The notes under the pieces: generated by a model
Databases searched by the model: none
What the model was told of the DNA's origin: nothing
The model's input: the letters and a program-made list of their open reading frames with translations, nothing else
DNA from: Varroa destructor
Lineage: Eukaryota > Arthropoda > Arachnida > Mesostigmata > Varroidae
DNA length: 64,000 nt
Direction of reading: 5' to 3'
NCBI RefSeq assembly: GCF_002443255.2
Contig: NW_019211455.1
Span: 52,352,801-52,416,800 of the forward strand
Shown here: positions 1 through 15,152 of the stretch, in pieces
Numbering within the stretch: position 1 is the stretch's first letter
Layout: each line of letters begins with the position of its first letter
Position numbers and translations under genes: made by a program

Positions 1-2124
1 GTAGTCTGCCAGAGTAATTCTCTTCTTCTTACAAACGTAACCATTTCGTCAACAGTTTCTCATTGTAGCGTCAAGTGCATGTACAGGACTTCTTTTTACA
101 GTTTGTAATAGGAAATGATGTATGTAAAGAACTTGAACAGGGATTGTCGTTCGTTTCCCATTACTACTGGGATACTGTTCTAAACACAGGCGATAATGAT
201 TGCTCGAGAGTAACCTTTAGAGATGCCATTTCTGAAAAGAAAGTACTACTTTCTTTGTTTAGTAGCTTATTCACAATCGAATCAAAATACGTCTTACACC
301 TAAAAAAGTTTCCCTTCTCTGTGACCGTACCGTTGATTACGAACTGCGGCCTCCAGGTCTCATCCATCATCAGCAGACTCGCGTACGGCCTCGTCTGCTG
401 ATGACTCATGAAGTTTCTCTGATTTATAGTGAGCATACCCAGGCTTTAATCTGTAAACGTATCGGTATTGTTCATCGGTTCGTAGCCATGACTAATTCAG
501 GGAAAATATTGATTGATTTCCCTTTCAAATATGTATACTACATTCTACCACCTACCGATATAGAGCATCGGCGATTTATTCTATTATACAATTATAATAC
601 CTGCTCCTTGACGTGACAGAGTGCTACTTATTGAATTATTCGATATTCGACTATTAGGAATTTTTCTCGACTGGGTGGCATACGTATTAGGAACTTAGCG
701 TCCCCCTGAAAGGGAAGTAATAATATATGTATGTATTAAATTTATGGACATATTAAAAACATTGAGCTTAGGCACGGCCCGTTCAGTGCCAAAAAGGGCC
801 AGCCATGTGAACTAACGGCTTAACTAGCACGGACGTAAAGCTTGAAATATTTTTTTTGTTGCCATCTGTCCATCCTGTATTATACAATCGACCACCCGCT
901 CGCCTGACGTAAACAAACATAAGCCTATATATTGTTGTAACATGTGACCGATGATTAAGGATGACCGATCAACGCAAGGTCTCAATGCATTGTTCATCAT
1001 TGTCGCATTCGAAATCCTTGAAAAGGTTTCTATTCTCCTCATTATTTTCAACGTCTATGTAATCATGTTATCATTTTTGATAGATGAGACGCTACGTTCC
1101 AGCGAGCCTCTCGATCTAAAGCGTGTCCATTTCGTTTCAGAAGCAGCTTGACCAAGTGCGATTCTGTGCCAAAGCTGACAAGCCAATTTATCTATCTTAT
1201 AATCTACCCTGCCGAACATGAGAGAGTTGCACAATTTCGTTCATTGCCCTCCATACGGTGCTCGCAATGATACACGAGCACGTGCCCAATACGAAGCGTT
1301 GCTTAGACCGCTACGACAGTCTCATCGCAGGTGACCATGTCCAGCTATCTCGATGGTAGTCTCACTTTTACCAAAGGTAACTGACCATTGACCGTCAGCC
1401 TCCACTCTATACCCTACGTTAGATCTCCGTTGCTACTAAAATTGTCGTTTGTGTACCTATTAGCCAGCGTCTGGGCTTGCCATATTGTATTCCGTTCGCC
1501 TTCTTCCTTAGCCCTTTCCTATGCGCGCAGTCAACGGGCATACTAAAACCCACTAGGGTTTAATTTATGTACTGAGCTGGGGGGCAGTTCTAGCTCGAAG
1601 GAATTTGTAGTGCTTTGTTCTAAGAGACTACTGCGTACGCCACATTACGATAAACTTTAGTGAACGTAAATTAACGTACTTGAAAGGGACGAGCTGCAAG
1701 ACCGTGTAAAAAATTAGATCGCAAACAATTTAATCGTTACTAGAAGGTCGCGTCGGTAAGCCCTACACTGCATGACTGCGAAACACCAGTCCGCTGACGT
1801 GCTACAAACAGCGAGATAATAACGATCAGCGCAAAATCGTCATCCGTGTCCAAAATATCCGAGCTAACCGAGCGGACGTCGTCTTGTTTCATCAAGCACG
1901 GAAAAATTTTCCGGTTAGAACCTATTCGAGGACCCAGCTGGATCAAATTGTTCATTGACGAACATCGGCCAAAACAAGCCACAATTTGTCACTTTGGCGA
2001 AAGAAAATGGCAAGACTTGTTTTTCTAACGACGAGCGTCGAGCTTTAAGAACGCAGTACGGAACAAGACAGAATTGGACCATATTGAGCGACGTTACCCT
2101 TGTGTAACGATCATCAGATTATCT

Positions 2125-2200
2125 GGTGGTGTTCCACAGTGGCTTAGGGTAACGTATTTGCCTGCTAAAGCTTAGGCGGGTTCGAACCCGGGCTTAGATA
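2125..2200 (+). repeat. tRNA-derived SINE-like element
   Basis: An A-box-like segment (CAGTGGCTTAGGGTAACG, 2137-2154) and a near-perfect palindromic B box (GGTTCGAACCC, 2179-2189) are spaced as in a tRNA gene. The T arm does not pair over five bases and no acceptor stem closes, so I read this as a tRNA-derived SINE head or tRNA relic rather than a live tRNA gene. The body downstream is not recognisable. Confidence 0.45.
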
Positions 2201-3521
2201 TCATGCTTGTAGGGGCCAGCTGTCTGATCGGGAATGCCTAACAATGATTGACTAAAACTACTCTGGAACTATCTATTGGTGGCTTATGTGGTTTGAGCTA
2301 GAGGAACTTCTCGATATGCAACAAATAGACGAAAAGAAGTGCTCATATGTTTATTGCGCACTTCCTTTCGTCGTTTCGGAAACGGTAACTAACATAAGTG
2401 TTACATGACCGATGCGACGCAGCAAATAAAGTTACTAGATGTAACATTACATATTACATGAATGCAATCATGTATTAGACATACTGCATCAGAGTTCTGT
2501 ACTTACTTATAAAAATACATGAAGATAAATTCAAGAACCAGTGAATATTAACGAGCGATATTTACCCAGGGCAATTCATTTGACCCAGCGTGTCAAATGT
2601 GGTCGGAGACAGGAAAAATTCGACTGAGAAAGTATAGGGCCGAAACACTGCATCTTTTACTTCAGAAACAGCAGTAGCTTTCATAGGGATATCGTAATTT
2701 ATATTTGCGGCACAAATAGTTTTTTTCAATTACGAAAAACCTTCGAAACAACTTAACTCACTAAATATAAGTTACCAGATACATGTTGTATTTTCCGTTT
2801 TCTATTTATTGGCATTGAATGGCAGAGCTTGAAGCTGTACATTAACTGAAAGCTGAAAGTCAAACAGCCCGTGCTTTATATAAGCAAACGTTTTAACCGG
2901 CATTTTTAAAAAAAAAAACATCCGATAATCAATTTCAGTATGCCCATCTGCATAATCAGCGAATGTCACGCTCGTACAGGATATATGCAATTGTTCTCGT
3001 TATTCGGCCGTACACCCCACCAAAAACCGTAGTCTACGTTCTTCACGAAGAACTTTGACCTAAAGTTAAACTGGGTCGATAAGTATCTAGGAGGAGCGTC
3101 GCAACGCGTGATTGCTCCATCGTCTAAATGGCATTTCGAGCCACGAGCAGCAGCATGACGTATCTATAAACCACAGCCGCCGGGGGAACAGCGACAATTA
3201 AATCTTTGTCCTGCGCCTGTCTTTTTCTGGCTCAGCGTCTGCACAACAGCATTTCGTTTGACTGAAAAAATGGTATTAAATCAGTCAGACAAGGCCGTTC
3301 TCCGCGAGCGATTTCTGCCTATGGGTGCCAGCAGTTCTTACTCGCTAGCGACAGCAGCGGCAACCAAAGAAGCGAAAGCTCTACGAAGCATGATGATTCA
3401 ATAATACTCCGTTCGAATTCTACAGAAATGCGAAAAAGTCTTATCGTTGGTCATATCTATGTGGCCGAATTTAATCATGCACTACTTACGCAGCCGGGTA
3501 CAAGATGCAAGGAAATATAGT

Positions 3522-3540
3522 AAAAAAAAAAAAAAAAAAA
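3522..3540. repeat. Poly(A) tract, 19 bases
   Basis: A pure A run. It could be the tail of an inserted retroposon, but no element was recognised in the preceding sequence. Confidence 0.9.
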
Positions 3541-6500
3541 GAAAATCGCATACACAGTTACGGGGAATAGGGCACACAACTTTGTTTTTGTGTTTGTTTG
3601 CGTGTCATCTTGTGTTCGCAATTGGTAGCTATTCAACTAAGAGGAAAAGCTATCTACTGTGTTCCTTATAAATATGTTGACTCAATTAGAAGGGTAATAC
3701 ACTCGATAGATGTTGGTAGTTGAGAAGTGTAAACCAAGATTAACCCACAAATATTACTGATTAGAATACCTTCGGGTCGGAACGAACGATGATAGATATA
3801 TCTTCGAAATGGGTATGGGGGCCTTCCTTCATAATCAAATGCATGTTCAAGCTGGTTTTACCGGCGACCACCATCATAACACGTTGGTGGCTTATATATT
3901 CTGTAAATCCGCAAAAAGATGGGGCAAACAAGATATATTTGCTCTTCCTGTCGAACGTTTGTTTGGCATCGCTAAGCACAGATGTTGACCATCAATCGCT
4001 CTCTGCCCTTTGCCAATTTTTCTTGCCTACGAAAGTGAAAGAAGCACAGAATAACACGATACCGGTCGATCATTAACCCGTCCGATATTCCAACTCTTTT
4101 CACATGCTTGTTGTTACTGGCAGTACGTCGTGAACGCGGCCAGCCACCAGGTTCTGGGTTGGTTAACGGGTATACAGCAATGAGCATGCAGTATGAACCA
4201 ACTGAACAGCACGTGCGTCCTAAAGAGAACGCGAAGATTCCAAATGATTTAATGGATTCAGCCAATCCTGGGTCGCTTGCAGGGTGGTCCTGCTTTGCAA
4301 ATATGACATTTCCTGTTAGAAGTGTTTGGTGATCCGGTTGCGTTTAGAGTCAATGAACGTTGATTGAATCGCCTAAATTATTAGTCGGATACAGCCTGTA
4401 ACGCCACTATCCAATAATTTGTTTTCGCTCGAGAGGTTTCGAATGTTTGAGCACGATAGAAATGGAGCTAGTTAGGCTTTTTCTTAGAAACTAGACTATA
4501 AATTCACTTAGAATGGGCAACTTTGGTCCTGATCCCATTCCTCAACTATTTATGTGCAAAACTCACGTCTTACGCATCCACAACATCAGCTATTCCTGAG
4601 AAGGTTTCATCCGAATCGGATTACTAATATCATTCGTTAAATACGATGTTTCATTTTACGATCGACTATAACCAACATTCGTTCAAACGCATCGAACGAG
4701 TTGGCTTCTTGCAGCGTTTGTTTTATGGCAACTGACGTTCAGTATAGCTGTGTTTAGATCTGATTGCTACAAACACAAAATAAAACGTGAGGAGCGGGGC
4801 AAGGTGTTCCTCAGGTCAGAGGGGTAGCTAAGCAGTTTTTGCACCTTTAGTAAAAACACGATGCCCCCCTCCAGAACAAACCCTTTTTTCCTTTGTATTG
4901 TAAGCGCATTGCCATCGCAGGCAAGGCAGTTGTTGTCCTCTAGATCTGTTTTCCTGCGCCACTGAGCTTGAGAAGACCTTTCTTGTATTTATGGCATGAA
5001 CGTTTATTAGCTTTTTCGTCTTAAACAAACATAGAAGGGTACCACGAATGGCTGACCCGGTGCTATGTTTTTGTCATTGTTTTGCCGTGTTTCCCCTCAC
5101 GGTTCTTTAACGGAACGATATTACATTATGTTCGTGTCGGGAGCAACAATTCCTGATTACAGCCAGAATCATACACATTTAGATATTTACTAGCGATGGT
5201 TAATTCGCAGCCACCTAAGCTGATCTTCTACAACTAAACCCTTCAATACAGACTCAAAAGGACAGTGAAAGGATGATCATAACGGCCGTGCGTAACTTAT
5301 CCCTCTATACCTAAACTTCCGAAAGTTTCTAGGTCCGTGCCAACATCCATAACAATTTAACTGAAAAGTTGATTCTCACTAAAGGTATCTATAATTATAA
5401 TTCTGCTGCATTCCACTCAAATCGATATACACGACAGCATCGGGCAGGAAGCAGAGTCAAGCGTGTCTACCACAAAACGGTCGATACGTTGCTCTGACCT
5501 AGGCATAGATTGACAATTCTGGTAATAATCGACCCCAATCTGCAGTATTCCTTAACTACGTGGTGGGCGATACATAGCATAGGCATCTGCGGAAACAGTA
5601 CGAAGCATTCAAGAACAAAATCCCGACCCCTTCTATCTCGGATCGAATAGTCTGATATTATTATAAAAGTCCCTGGTAAAACGAAGAGAAGACGATGTGT
5701 AAGGACAAGTCACACAACGCACAAATGCCGCGCGTCTCTTCGGCGTAGTAATAGACAAACATCTATATTTTTCTACGACTTTTTTTCCCTCCCTTTCATA
5801 GCGTTTAGCGACCGTCTCGCTGAACATATTCATTGTCGTATTGTAGACTTCACGTGGTTTGCTTGGGTTCGTCGTGTTTACGGCTGAAAGGCCGTGATGC
5901 CTGGGGAACGTTGACCGTATCTGCCAGCTAGGGCGGCCAGGCGCTGCTCAGTATGATAACATTAGCTATTCTCTTTCCCGTTTTACCCACATATCTTTAC
6001 TACAGGTACAAATTGTATTGCAGATGGCGGAATCGATGTTGATGGGCAGCAGTGAACAGCGGTTCTCCAAGGGGATGATTGGTCTTCGCAAGCAGCAGAT
6101 CGTCGATTCACTCGACAGATAAAACTGGAATATACGACGTTGCAATAGCGAAGATATCGTCGTAACATGGATTTTGTCTTGAGGTAGCATATCGCTCCGT
6201 TATCGACTGTGCAGTCGGATGGTAATCCTGACGCACCACGATTTTGTTTGGAGACAACGAAATCGTCGCAGAATTTCGCTGGTCGATTGGTGACGATTTC
6301 GACGAGTCTCAGCCTCGGCTACCAGGGAAGATTCAGCTGATACGACTGTTGTTGATGCTACTCTCATAGCTGGTCAAAATAACGCCATGGCGATAGGGGT
6401 GCCGCGGACGTTGAGATACGCACCATAGCCAAATATTAGTTTTGTTTTATACTGTACAACTATACGCGTGAAATAGATGGACAAGCTGGAAGGAAAGTTT

Positions 6501-9500
6501 CGTCTCTTAATAATTGGTTTGTTGAAGTACGCCTACGTTTGTGCGTCTACCTATTTGCTTGGGTATAACCGGAAGCCAAGTCGAGCCTATCAAATATAGC
6601 GCTTGTCTGAACAACTCTTTGATGCCGTTGCCAAGATGCAATGATTACAGATAATATGGACACTCACAAATCCTTGAGCCTGGAACAAAGCGTAGTTGGT
6701 ATATCGAAAAGTATATATATTCAAGCTTAATAGGCTATTCAGCCCGAACTTATATCAAAGATCCAATCGAAAACGACGAAAGATGGATGGATATCATTAG
6801 CGGCAATACATTATCATGTGCTAAATTATCATTGGTATAAGTTATCGAACTCTATTGTAGCATAATGCTGTATTATCATTATAATACGTTAACGTGCCAG
6901 AAAGTGTGTCTTGTGTTGCTCTTAACTGAAGCCAGATTTATCTACACATTTCACCGTTGTACCTGTCATACAGTCTAATTTCTCTATGTACCCGAACTAT
7001 TCACAGCTTCAACGTGCGGCCATACGCGTGGTCATCTAAATGTCGTTATAATTTTACCAGGACATACATTTTTTCGAGTCTGTGATTTTATGACTGTTTT
7101 TTTTTTTTGTTTCCAGAAAGAACAAGCTCCCATTAAAACTTCGCGGATGCACTTTATTCGGGGCTGAATTGAATAGTTGTCGGAATATTGTCGTTTAGAC
7201 GGCATCGTACTATTTGACGCGGCTTCACGATTTTCCCACTCGTAACCATCATCACTCGCAAACATTAGACCGGCATACTATCTGTGTGACTGCATAGCTG
7301 GCTGATCTAAAATAGCGAGGCGTCTTGACCATCCATAGCCCTTTATCTTCATGAAGACTATTTGAGCCAGAAGCAAATATTCGACATTACTTTCTCAGTA
7401 CACTTGCCCGGGCTTTTAGTTCGTCACACGCACAAATCTTCTTAAACCCGCCACTTCTTTCGTTCCGTTTTTCTAACCACGGACAACAATTGCACTTTAC
7501 GCTGATACTTGGCTACTGTGACTGCGTCTGCAGATCACCGCTACACGATGTGAGCTGAGTCTCTCAAGAAGATCTGTGGTATAGGACACGCTCGCGTTGC
7601 TGCGTGTACATCATAGTCACGAAGGTTGATAATCATCCCTTCTTCGCGTATTCTCTGGCTACACGGCCTAGCAACGCGAAGAATGACACTTCATGCTCCG
7701 AATATAGATATAAGGCTAGATTATAGGGGGAAACTGTGCCGAACAATATCGAGATAAGCAAATATTATAGAAGTAGAACTTTAGCTGCCGTTGAAATCAC
7801 GGTTTTTCGGCCACCGCTCGCCCGCGAAAGTCAAATAATGCTGAATTATGCAACAGTTACAAGTCAGAAACATAACGCGTACGTCGTACGGCTAGCTAGA
7901 TATTACAATAGTTCGCACTTTACCTTCGTACGTTACAATGAACGACTGCTTTTCTGGTAGGTTGGACCATGGAAAATAATCTGGAAAATAAGCTGGAAGT
8001 GTAACACAAGCTTGAGACTTGTTTTTTTCATGGGGAAAAGAAAAATAAAATTGGATCCGTTCCTTAACCAGTTATGGGCTCAAGCATTAAAGACCTCTGA
8101 TGCTGCCTTAATTCCCCTGAACACAAAATAGGTCGAACTTCAGAGTGCCGTATCGCCTTTACCGTTAACAAAGTTCGACTTGATACGTTTTTCCATCGCT
8201 TCGACATTTCTCGTACAACACATGAATTAGTACTGCGTGTCACGCTCGTTGCATATATCTGTAAATATGGTCAATGGTAGCGTCAACGCAACACGCAACG
8301 AAACAGCCCAATGGGGCTAGTTTATTCTGGGGGGTTGTTGTGGCACGAAGAGGTGTCACATTTTTTTTAACCAGTTACAATACGCGCTGACGTGGAAGTA
8401 TCGCGGTCGCCAAGAGGTCACTAAACTTTTACAAATAAATAGCAACAGCTTTTGTATGGGTACCCATAGGGACAATGGAAATAAACAACGTCCCGAAGGA
8501 AACAGCTTCCGATATAGCAACGTCTTTTCGTGCCTGTGATTCGCGAGCGGCTGAGGAGCTCAATCGACTTGGCTGATTAATCCGTGCAATAATTGAAGCG
8601 CAATACTTCTAGATCGAGTTGAACTTTTAGAAGGCTGCACGTACGTGTGAGCGTATGCTGACGCGATCATCGGCCTTCAAAGGGTCAGGTCAAAAACTTA
8701 TTGCAATTGTTGATGTAGCTGTTTCTATCAGTCCAGGTATTTTTTACAACTTGATCCCTGCTTGTTGAATTCGTTCGATCCATTGTCTATGAAGACACCT
8801 ATTGGCCATTGTATAACAACAGAATTGTTGGGTGTGCAAGTATGCGCATTATAGAGTTATATAAGACGTAATAATTCTGGATGCAAATTTAGCAGATTAT
8901 TAATACGAACCGCAACGATTTGAAAAGCTTCGAATCAACTATTGCTTTTAATGCTTTACAATCGGACAGAGTACGTAAGCTCTAGGTTACTTCTGCCTGC
9001 TTCTTCCCACAAGTAACAATCATCTCAGTTTAAATATCCCGCTTCGCTAAAACATTAGCCCTGATGGCGGGCCCCACGAACCAGCCGACATAGCAGCAGC
9101 GATGCGCAGCAGTCCTACCCGCGATACCGCAGCTAGTGCAAGCGTCGGCGTTCTTCGGATGTTCCAATAACAACTTCAGTTCTTCCTATATGGAAGGGTG
9201 CGGCAAATATTGAGGCGGCCACGCCCCTAAGGCCTCGGGACACTCCCGATGATCACTTCCCCTTCCGCTTGCATTCCAATGAGTTTTCCATTGAGAAGTG
9301 GAAGAAGTTCTGCTTCTTTCGAGCAGGCGTTACACACGCTTCGCCTGTTGCCGTTTGTCCGTAGGTCGATCCACGATGCCGCCCTTATGGGAAAGATAAA
9401 CGAACGTAGGCTGAGGCCGGCAGAAGAACCGCGCAAAGAATACAACAATCTGCCCAATGGGGTGCCATTAATTCCACGCGTTTCGAATATGCGCCAAAGA

Positions 9501-11598
9501 GGAAGGACGTAGACTGCCGCAGTGGTCTGGCTCGGAAATATCTACTATAGCGGTAACCGACGTTAACGTTGCCGTCCGACTGTTAGCGACTATAAAGTTT
9601 GTTATAATGCCTCTTGGCAAGTCGTGGGGTAAGTGGGCGCTTTCATGAAGTGGTGCGTCCTGAAATCCCGTTGACTATTTTCAACTGCTCAAGTGTTTTT
9701 TGCTAAAATTCGACGGTTAAGTTGGCTGGCGAAACTTTCAAGCAGACTCAATTTTATCAGCGACACACGCTCATAGATAGGTAAACGACATGATTGGTCG
9801 TGTGGCGGGAACGAACACACATTCAAAGCTACCTACAATGACCTTTGCGTTTGCAGGTACATTGTACTGTTTGGTGGCAAGTTTTCATGCCTATTCAATA
9901 TGCGGTTGTATGAATAATTGGTGATCCGCGTTCGTGTTTACCGTCGAACTGAATAAGTCGATCGGCGTTGTCGTTTCCAACTTCTCGAATCTGCAGAAAT
10001 TTCCTTTCTGATGTCCTATAATAATAAGTGTCGCTCGTAAATGATAACTAGACAGACGCGGGTGTCGGTGTGCGACGGAAATCGTCGTTCATCTCATCGA
10101 CTACGATGCGCTATACAGGTGTGACGCAGATACCGTTGAGTAGTAACGTAAAACTAAGAGCCGTTTTTTAACATAATTTGATTTAAAATTTGTCCATTTG
10201 CCCGTTCGGCAATCGAGAATACTTTTATCTAATACGTATGTATATCTAGTATGAATGTGTGTGGCGACCATTTTAGGAACGGCCTTAACGATTCGTGTAT
10301 TCTACTGCATGAAGCCTTCGCTCCTCAACAAAAGCGGCGTCTCTGTGGAAAAATCAGCCTTATGGTAAAAAGAAGCTTCACTCTCGATGCCCTAATGTGG
10401 ACTAGCAACAAAAAATTCCTCCTTCGAAACAGGCAGAAAGCCAATAACCACCGAGAAAATTTCTTCTTAGTTTGCCGCAGGATAGAAGATGCTTTTTCTT
10501 CTTGGAAAGGATGAAAGTTTTTTTGGAACGTATATCGATATTTTCATATTACTTAGTCGCTTGGTTTCTTATGCGATCTTATATTTATATGGAATTTTCA
10601 AAGCTGAAATCAATTGCCTGTCAAAATAGCGGAGTATCCGCTAAGGGCTAACGAGTCATCGATAACACAGTGATATCTTGGGCACGGACCTATGTAATTT
10701 AGAGGAATGGGAGACCGATTACAAGATCACAGGCGTAAATAAAACAAAATGATGAGATATCTATTTTTGTTTCATACAAACATAGCGCTGCCAAAAGCGC
10801 TAAGTGATTTCAAAAACTCTGTTTCATATATGAGAGACACCCCATCTGGGCTCTTTAAAGTGTAGAACTCGTCCACTCTTAACCCACAGTGGGTAAAGCT
10901 GATTACAGTACAGAAAAGGTGAACTTATCGCATGTATACAGCTCTACATAGAGCATCTTTCTTATGCTTTGTTTTTAAGATTGCGTCTACTTTATGAATA
11001 TTTATTGCGTCTGCTAGAAATATCGTTGCCCAATAAAACCATCGGCAGGTCCTTTACAAGGTAGTTCTTGCTACTCGTGACCGTGTCGAACAGTTTCGTT
11101 AGCTATAATCCACAATATAATAGCAAGAGGCCCAACGGAATTGATTGTTCGGGCCAATGCTAAAGGCTCGGAATGAGCCGAAGCAAAAGACGTAAAAAAA
11201 TGAAGACAGTCTCGAAAAGATGATCCGTTGAAGTTTACTTACATGGTCCTAATTAGACACTTGATATTCTCCGTCCTAAGACGGCCGTTAATTTACGAAC
11301 GTTCCGAAACGAACATTGCGGTTTGTTCAGGGCGGAAAGATTAAATATGAACTAATCTTTGTCTACGTTCCACAAAAACGACGCGTTACACAAGTAGTTA
11401 TAACATTGCGCGTTCACCGTAGTAACGGATGAACGCATTCCCATCATGGCAAAATTTCGTCAAATTTTTCCGCGTGCTAAAATTAAACCGGATCGTAGAA
11501 CATTCATCAGTGCCGATCGGCGTTGGCGGTCTCCTTATATCGGCTTTTAGAATACTGATGACATTATCGTGTATCGTTGAGAAACACGTGCTAAAGAT

Positions 11599-11619
11599 AA
11601 AAAAAAAAAAAAAAAAAAA
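11599..11619. repeat. Poly(A) tract, 21 bases
   Basis: A pure A run, the longest I saw. The preceding few hundred bases show no recognisable retroposon. Confidence 0.9.
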
Positions 11620-11705
11620 GTAGGCAAAAGCTAACGGCGCAGCTGGCGTTCTCAGGCGTTAGAATTTAAGCACTAGTAACAGCCATAACAGATTATCAAT
11701 GATAG

Positions 11706-11730
11706 CAACAACAACAACAACAACAGCAGC
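11706..11730. repeat. (CAA)n microsatellite
   Basis: Six or so CAA units followed by two CAG units. Confidence 0.9.
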
Positions 11731-14700
11731 GAAATGGATACGGGAGACGATACAAGGGTCTGGCCGAGAAGGGCTACATGATTATGGCTGAATATAAATA
11801 GGCTTTTCTGCTATTACAAATGCCAGCCTAACGAAAAAAATCAATGTTCATTCTATCAGAGAACTGTCCGTTGCGCGGTAGTCGCGTCGTTTCTACTTTT
11901 CCTGTCGATATTCTGATGGAGCCAGCGACTGATGGTGTTGTCGAGTTTGACCTAGAACAAAATAATAGGTAGGTACTACATATTGCAATAAATGTATATA
12001 AAAGAATAATGTCAATATTTGAATGAAACGTTTTGAATCCGGTATTTAAGCCGTTGGCCCTTCCCAGCATAAAATGAAGCGTGTCTACGCTCAGCTCCAA
12101 ATTTAGACCGCCCCAATGTGTCCCCAAATTTACTAGGCAGATACGTAACGACTGCAAGATCACAGCGGCATGAAGTACGTATCTAGGCAACCGCAGCAGT
12201 AACAATTTTTAATATGACTTATCCTAAAGGTGATCGCGTTGACGTGTTGTTTTGTTGTTACTGTGGGCGTCGCTGAAAAAGCGTCAATATTGACTCATTC
12301 CCCGTTCTATATCTATAATGCGTAAGCCATCGGCGGTCCACAATAACAATAACGACGGTTCATAGTGATAAAAACGTACGTATCCACATAGACATTTTGG
12401 TTTACTTTTAAGTAAAAGTCGCATTTCTAGCTGACCTATATGGACAATATCGTTGCTGAGTAGAAGCGGCTTTAATCGTTGCGACGATGAAGCTGACTGC
12501 CACAGTTTATTTTCGGAGCTAATGCTGAAGCGCACGAACGGAAGAGACGCTCGCCTGTATCACCGTCATATCATGATAACACCGTAAAACGAACGGCGAA
12601 AAATGCAGGCATTGAAGACAACAAATTAACAAACAACGAGTTACCGCAATGGTTTGCCAATTATCGACTTGGCATTTATCGAGGTGTTATGTGATGTATG
12701 TTGATGGTTTGTGCGCGAGTGCGTTTTTATCGACTAGGGCAAACAGGCCAAAAATAACACTGACGGACAGGGTTTATAGCGTTCGAAGGTGTCAAGGATT
12801 ACGAAAGGATAGCAATTAAGGGTACGCTACCCACGCGAACTGAGGAGACGAACGAAAAGGAGGCTAGTCATAGCGTGACGTCTCCGTCTCTGTCTCGTAC
12901 GACGGTTATGGCTATTACGCTTATTCACAGTGAGCACGCATGATGGCATTAGCTGGATTCACAAGGACAACCACGAGTGCGATCCAGAGCTTACGGTCCA
13001 GAGTTCGAGTTGCAACGGAGAAGAGCATGGCCGGCGACTGATGACGAAAGACATGACATCACCGAGATCTATTCGTGCAAGCTCTCCGTGAAAAATTCAG
13101 ACAAAGTTTGGCGGATTGTTTGTCGTAAGATGTATCCGTCCGCTTGCTATTCTTGGTGCTAGAGCAAAGTCAATTGATTCTGTAACAAAGCTCGTCGTGA
13201 CGACGGCATTGACGGAAGATCAACGATTGCTCAATGTTCTTCTAACGAACGAACTGACGCTCACGAAACGATTCGATTTCAAGAACCCAAAAAAACACCG
13301 CCATTTTCGCTAAAGCGGGAGATCTCGAAAACAGGTCGAGAAGAAAGAATCGAAAATTAACCAGAAAAGGTGTCAACAACAATTTCTAATCACTCGATTA
13401 TTTCTTGCAGATTTGAAAAATATTTGTTAGAAATCTCTCTTTTTTAAGCCGGCCACGAGCAGCCTAAATACCTTCTGAACCCGTGGGGTTTTCCTGTACT
13501 TCTGTTTGTTTGCGATTGTCGTCTCTTGGATTTTTGGCCGATTATCGAACCAAAACTTGTTTTGGCGAAATCTTAATGAGTTTAACCGTAATAGTATGGC
13601 TTCACTCACGGTAATTGTCATCACAAAATTAGGAGAAAGAATTTTACAAGACGGGCCGTAAGCCGTTAACACTCGGGATCGAGGCTTTTGGAAGAAATAG
13701 GTGGTAATTTACCGCATAGAGACTACATCAATTTTTGCCTCAATTTATCCCAGACGTTCTGCGCAGTATTTTGCATTTCAGAGTTGTCCGGAAATGCTCT
13801 CATGTGTCCTATCTATTCTATTTGATTGTTTCTGTCACTGTTGATAACGTTGTTCGTAAGTTACGAAGTTTGAGGATATAACACACTAGTACGTGTCGAA
13901 GGCCGTCTTCTACACGTCTGTTTGTTTCGACGATGAAAAACTCATCAGTTATTCAACAAAGGGCTTATTTAACAATATGAGACATTTCAATATTTTTCAT
14001 CCTTACAGGCATTAGCATAACGCTACTTCAGTGTACAACTATAAACTCAGATGCAACTATAAACGAGCATCAGTAAATCCTTATTAAGAATATACATTAT
14101 ATTTGATATAAATAAGCCGTAGTGTTTTCTCTTTAGTTCAGAGATAGAGCTTTCCGATTATACTCAATCTGATCGCCGTCATTCGATTTCTATTCTGCAT
14201 TTCGACCATGGACTGATCACTGACAGTGCAAAAAAAATTATAACAAGAAAAACAAGACCAATCTATAGTTACAATCCTACGCAAAGTCTCAGTGTTAACT
14301 GTCAGGATCGCTGTGCTATACGGATTGCTTTGCATTTCCTTTCTGAGTTATCAGTTCTGTTCTACTTTGTTTTCTGATGATTATTTTCTTTGACATCTTG
14401 TACTACCGTAGCGCTAGTTCAGTACCGGGATCTGTGGATTAATAAGAATTGGGACCGCTTCTTTAATTTGATACGATATCAGTAGTTGTTTGTCCGATTT
14501 CCTACTTGCTCATCTGATTATTAAGTTGGAATCTCGAAGTTCAACATCTCTGCAAAAGCCTTGAAAACGTCCGGACCCCTTAATGAAGCTATCCAGTATA
14601 ATGGGTGAATATGTTTATTGGCGTATCCTCTAAAAGCGGGTTCAGCATACAATAAGCATCGACGCATTAGATAAAGGGTGCGAAATTTAACCCTTGGTCA

Positions 14701-15130
14701 GGACCGATTTGGGACGTATCGAGAAAACACCGCAGCGGAATGCACCACAATCGCCAAAAACGAGGATTTTCATGGATCGATGGATTTTCATTTCGAGGGA
14801 ATCATGTTTTTGGTGAGAGTCTCCGACTCTGCTACCTCATGACAATCACGAACAAGGGCAAGACATTGAAGCTTCTTGAAGAATACGACCAAGACAGACG
14901 AAAGAAGCTTTGAAACGCATTTGAGTAGCGCGGGTAATCATTGTATGATTTTTATTAGTGAATATCGCATTCTATTATAGATCTTCTATTAAATTATACA
15001 TATTAGTGCACGGAAGTTGGTATCATTACATCATGAAGCTGTTAATGACGTTTTTACAGTATCCACTGATGTCCAAAATGTATGGTGATGGTAAAAGTGT
15101 GAAGAAGCAGCTCTGTTAGACATTGATACC

Positions 15131-15152
15131 TATATATATATATATATATATA
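15131..15152. repeat. (TA)n microsatellite
   Basis: A TA run of about 22 bases. Confidence 0.95.

Noticed and set aside
2125..2200. A functional tRNA gene
   Set aside because: A and B boxes are present, but the T arm fails to pair and no acceptor stem closes.
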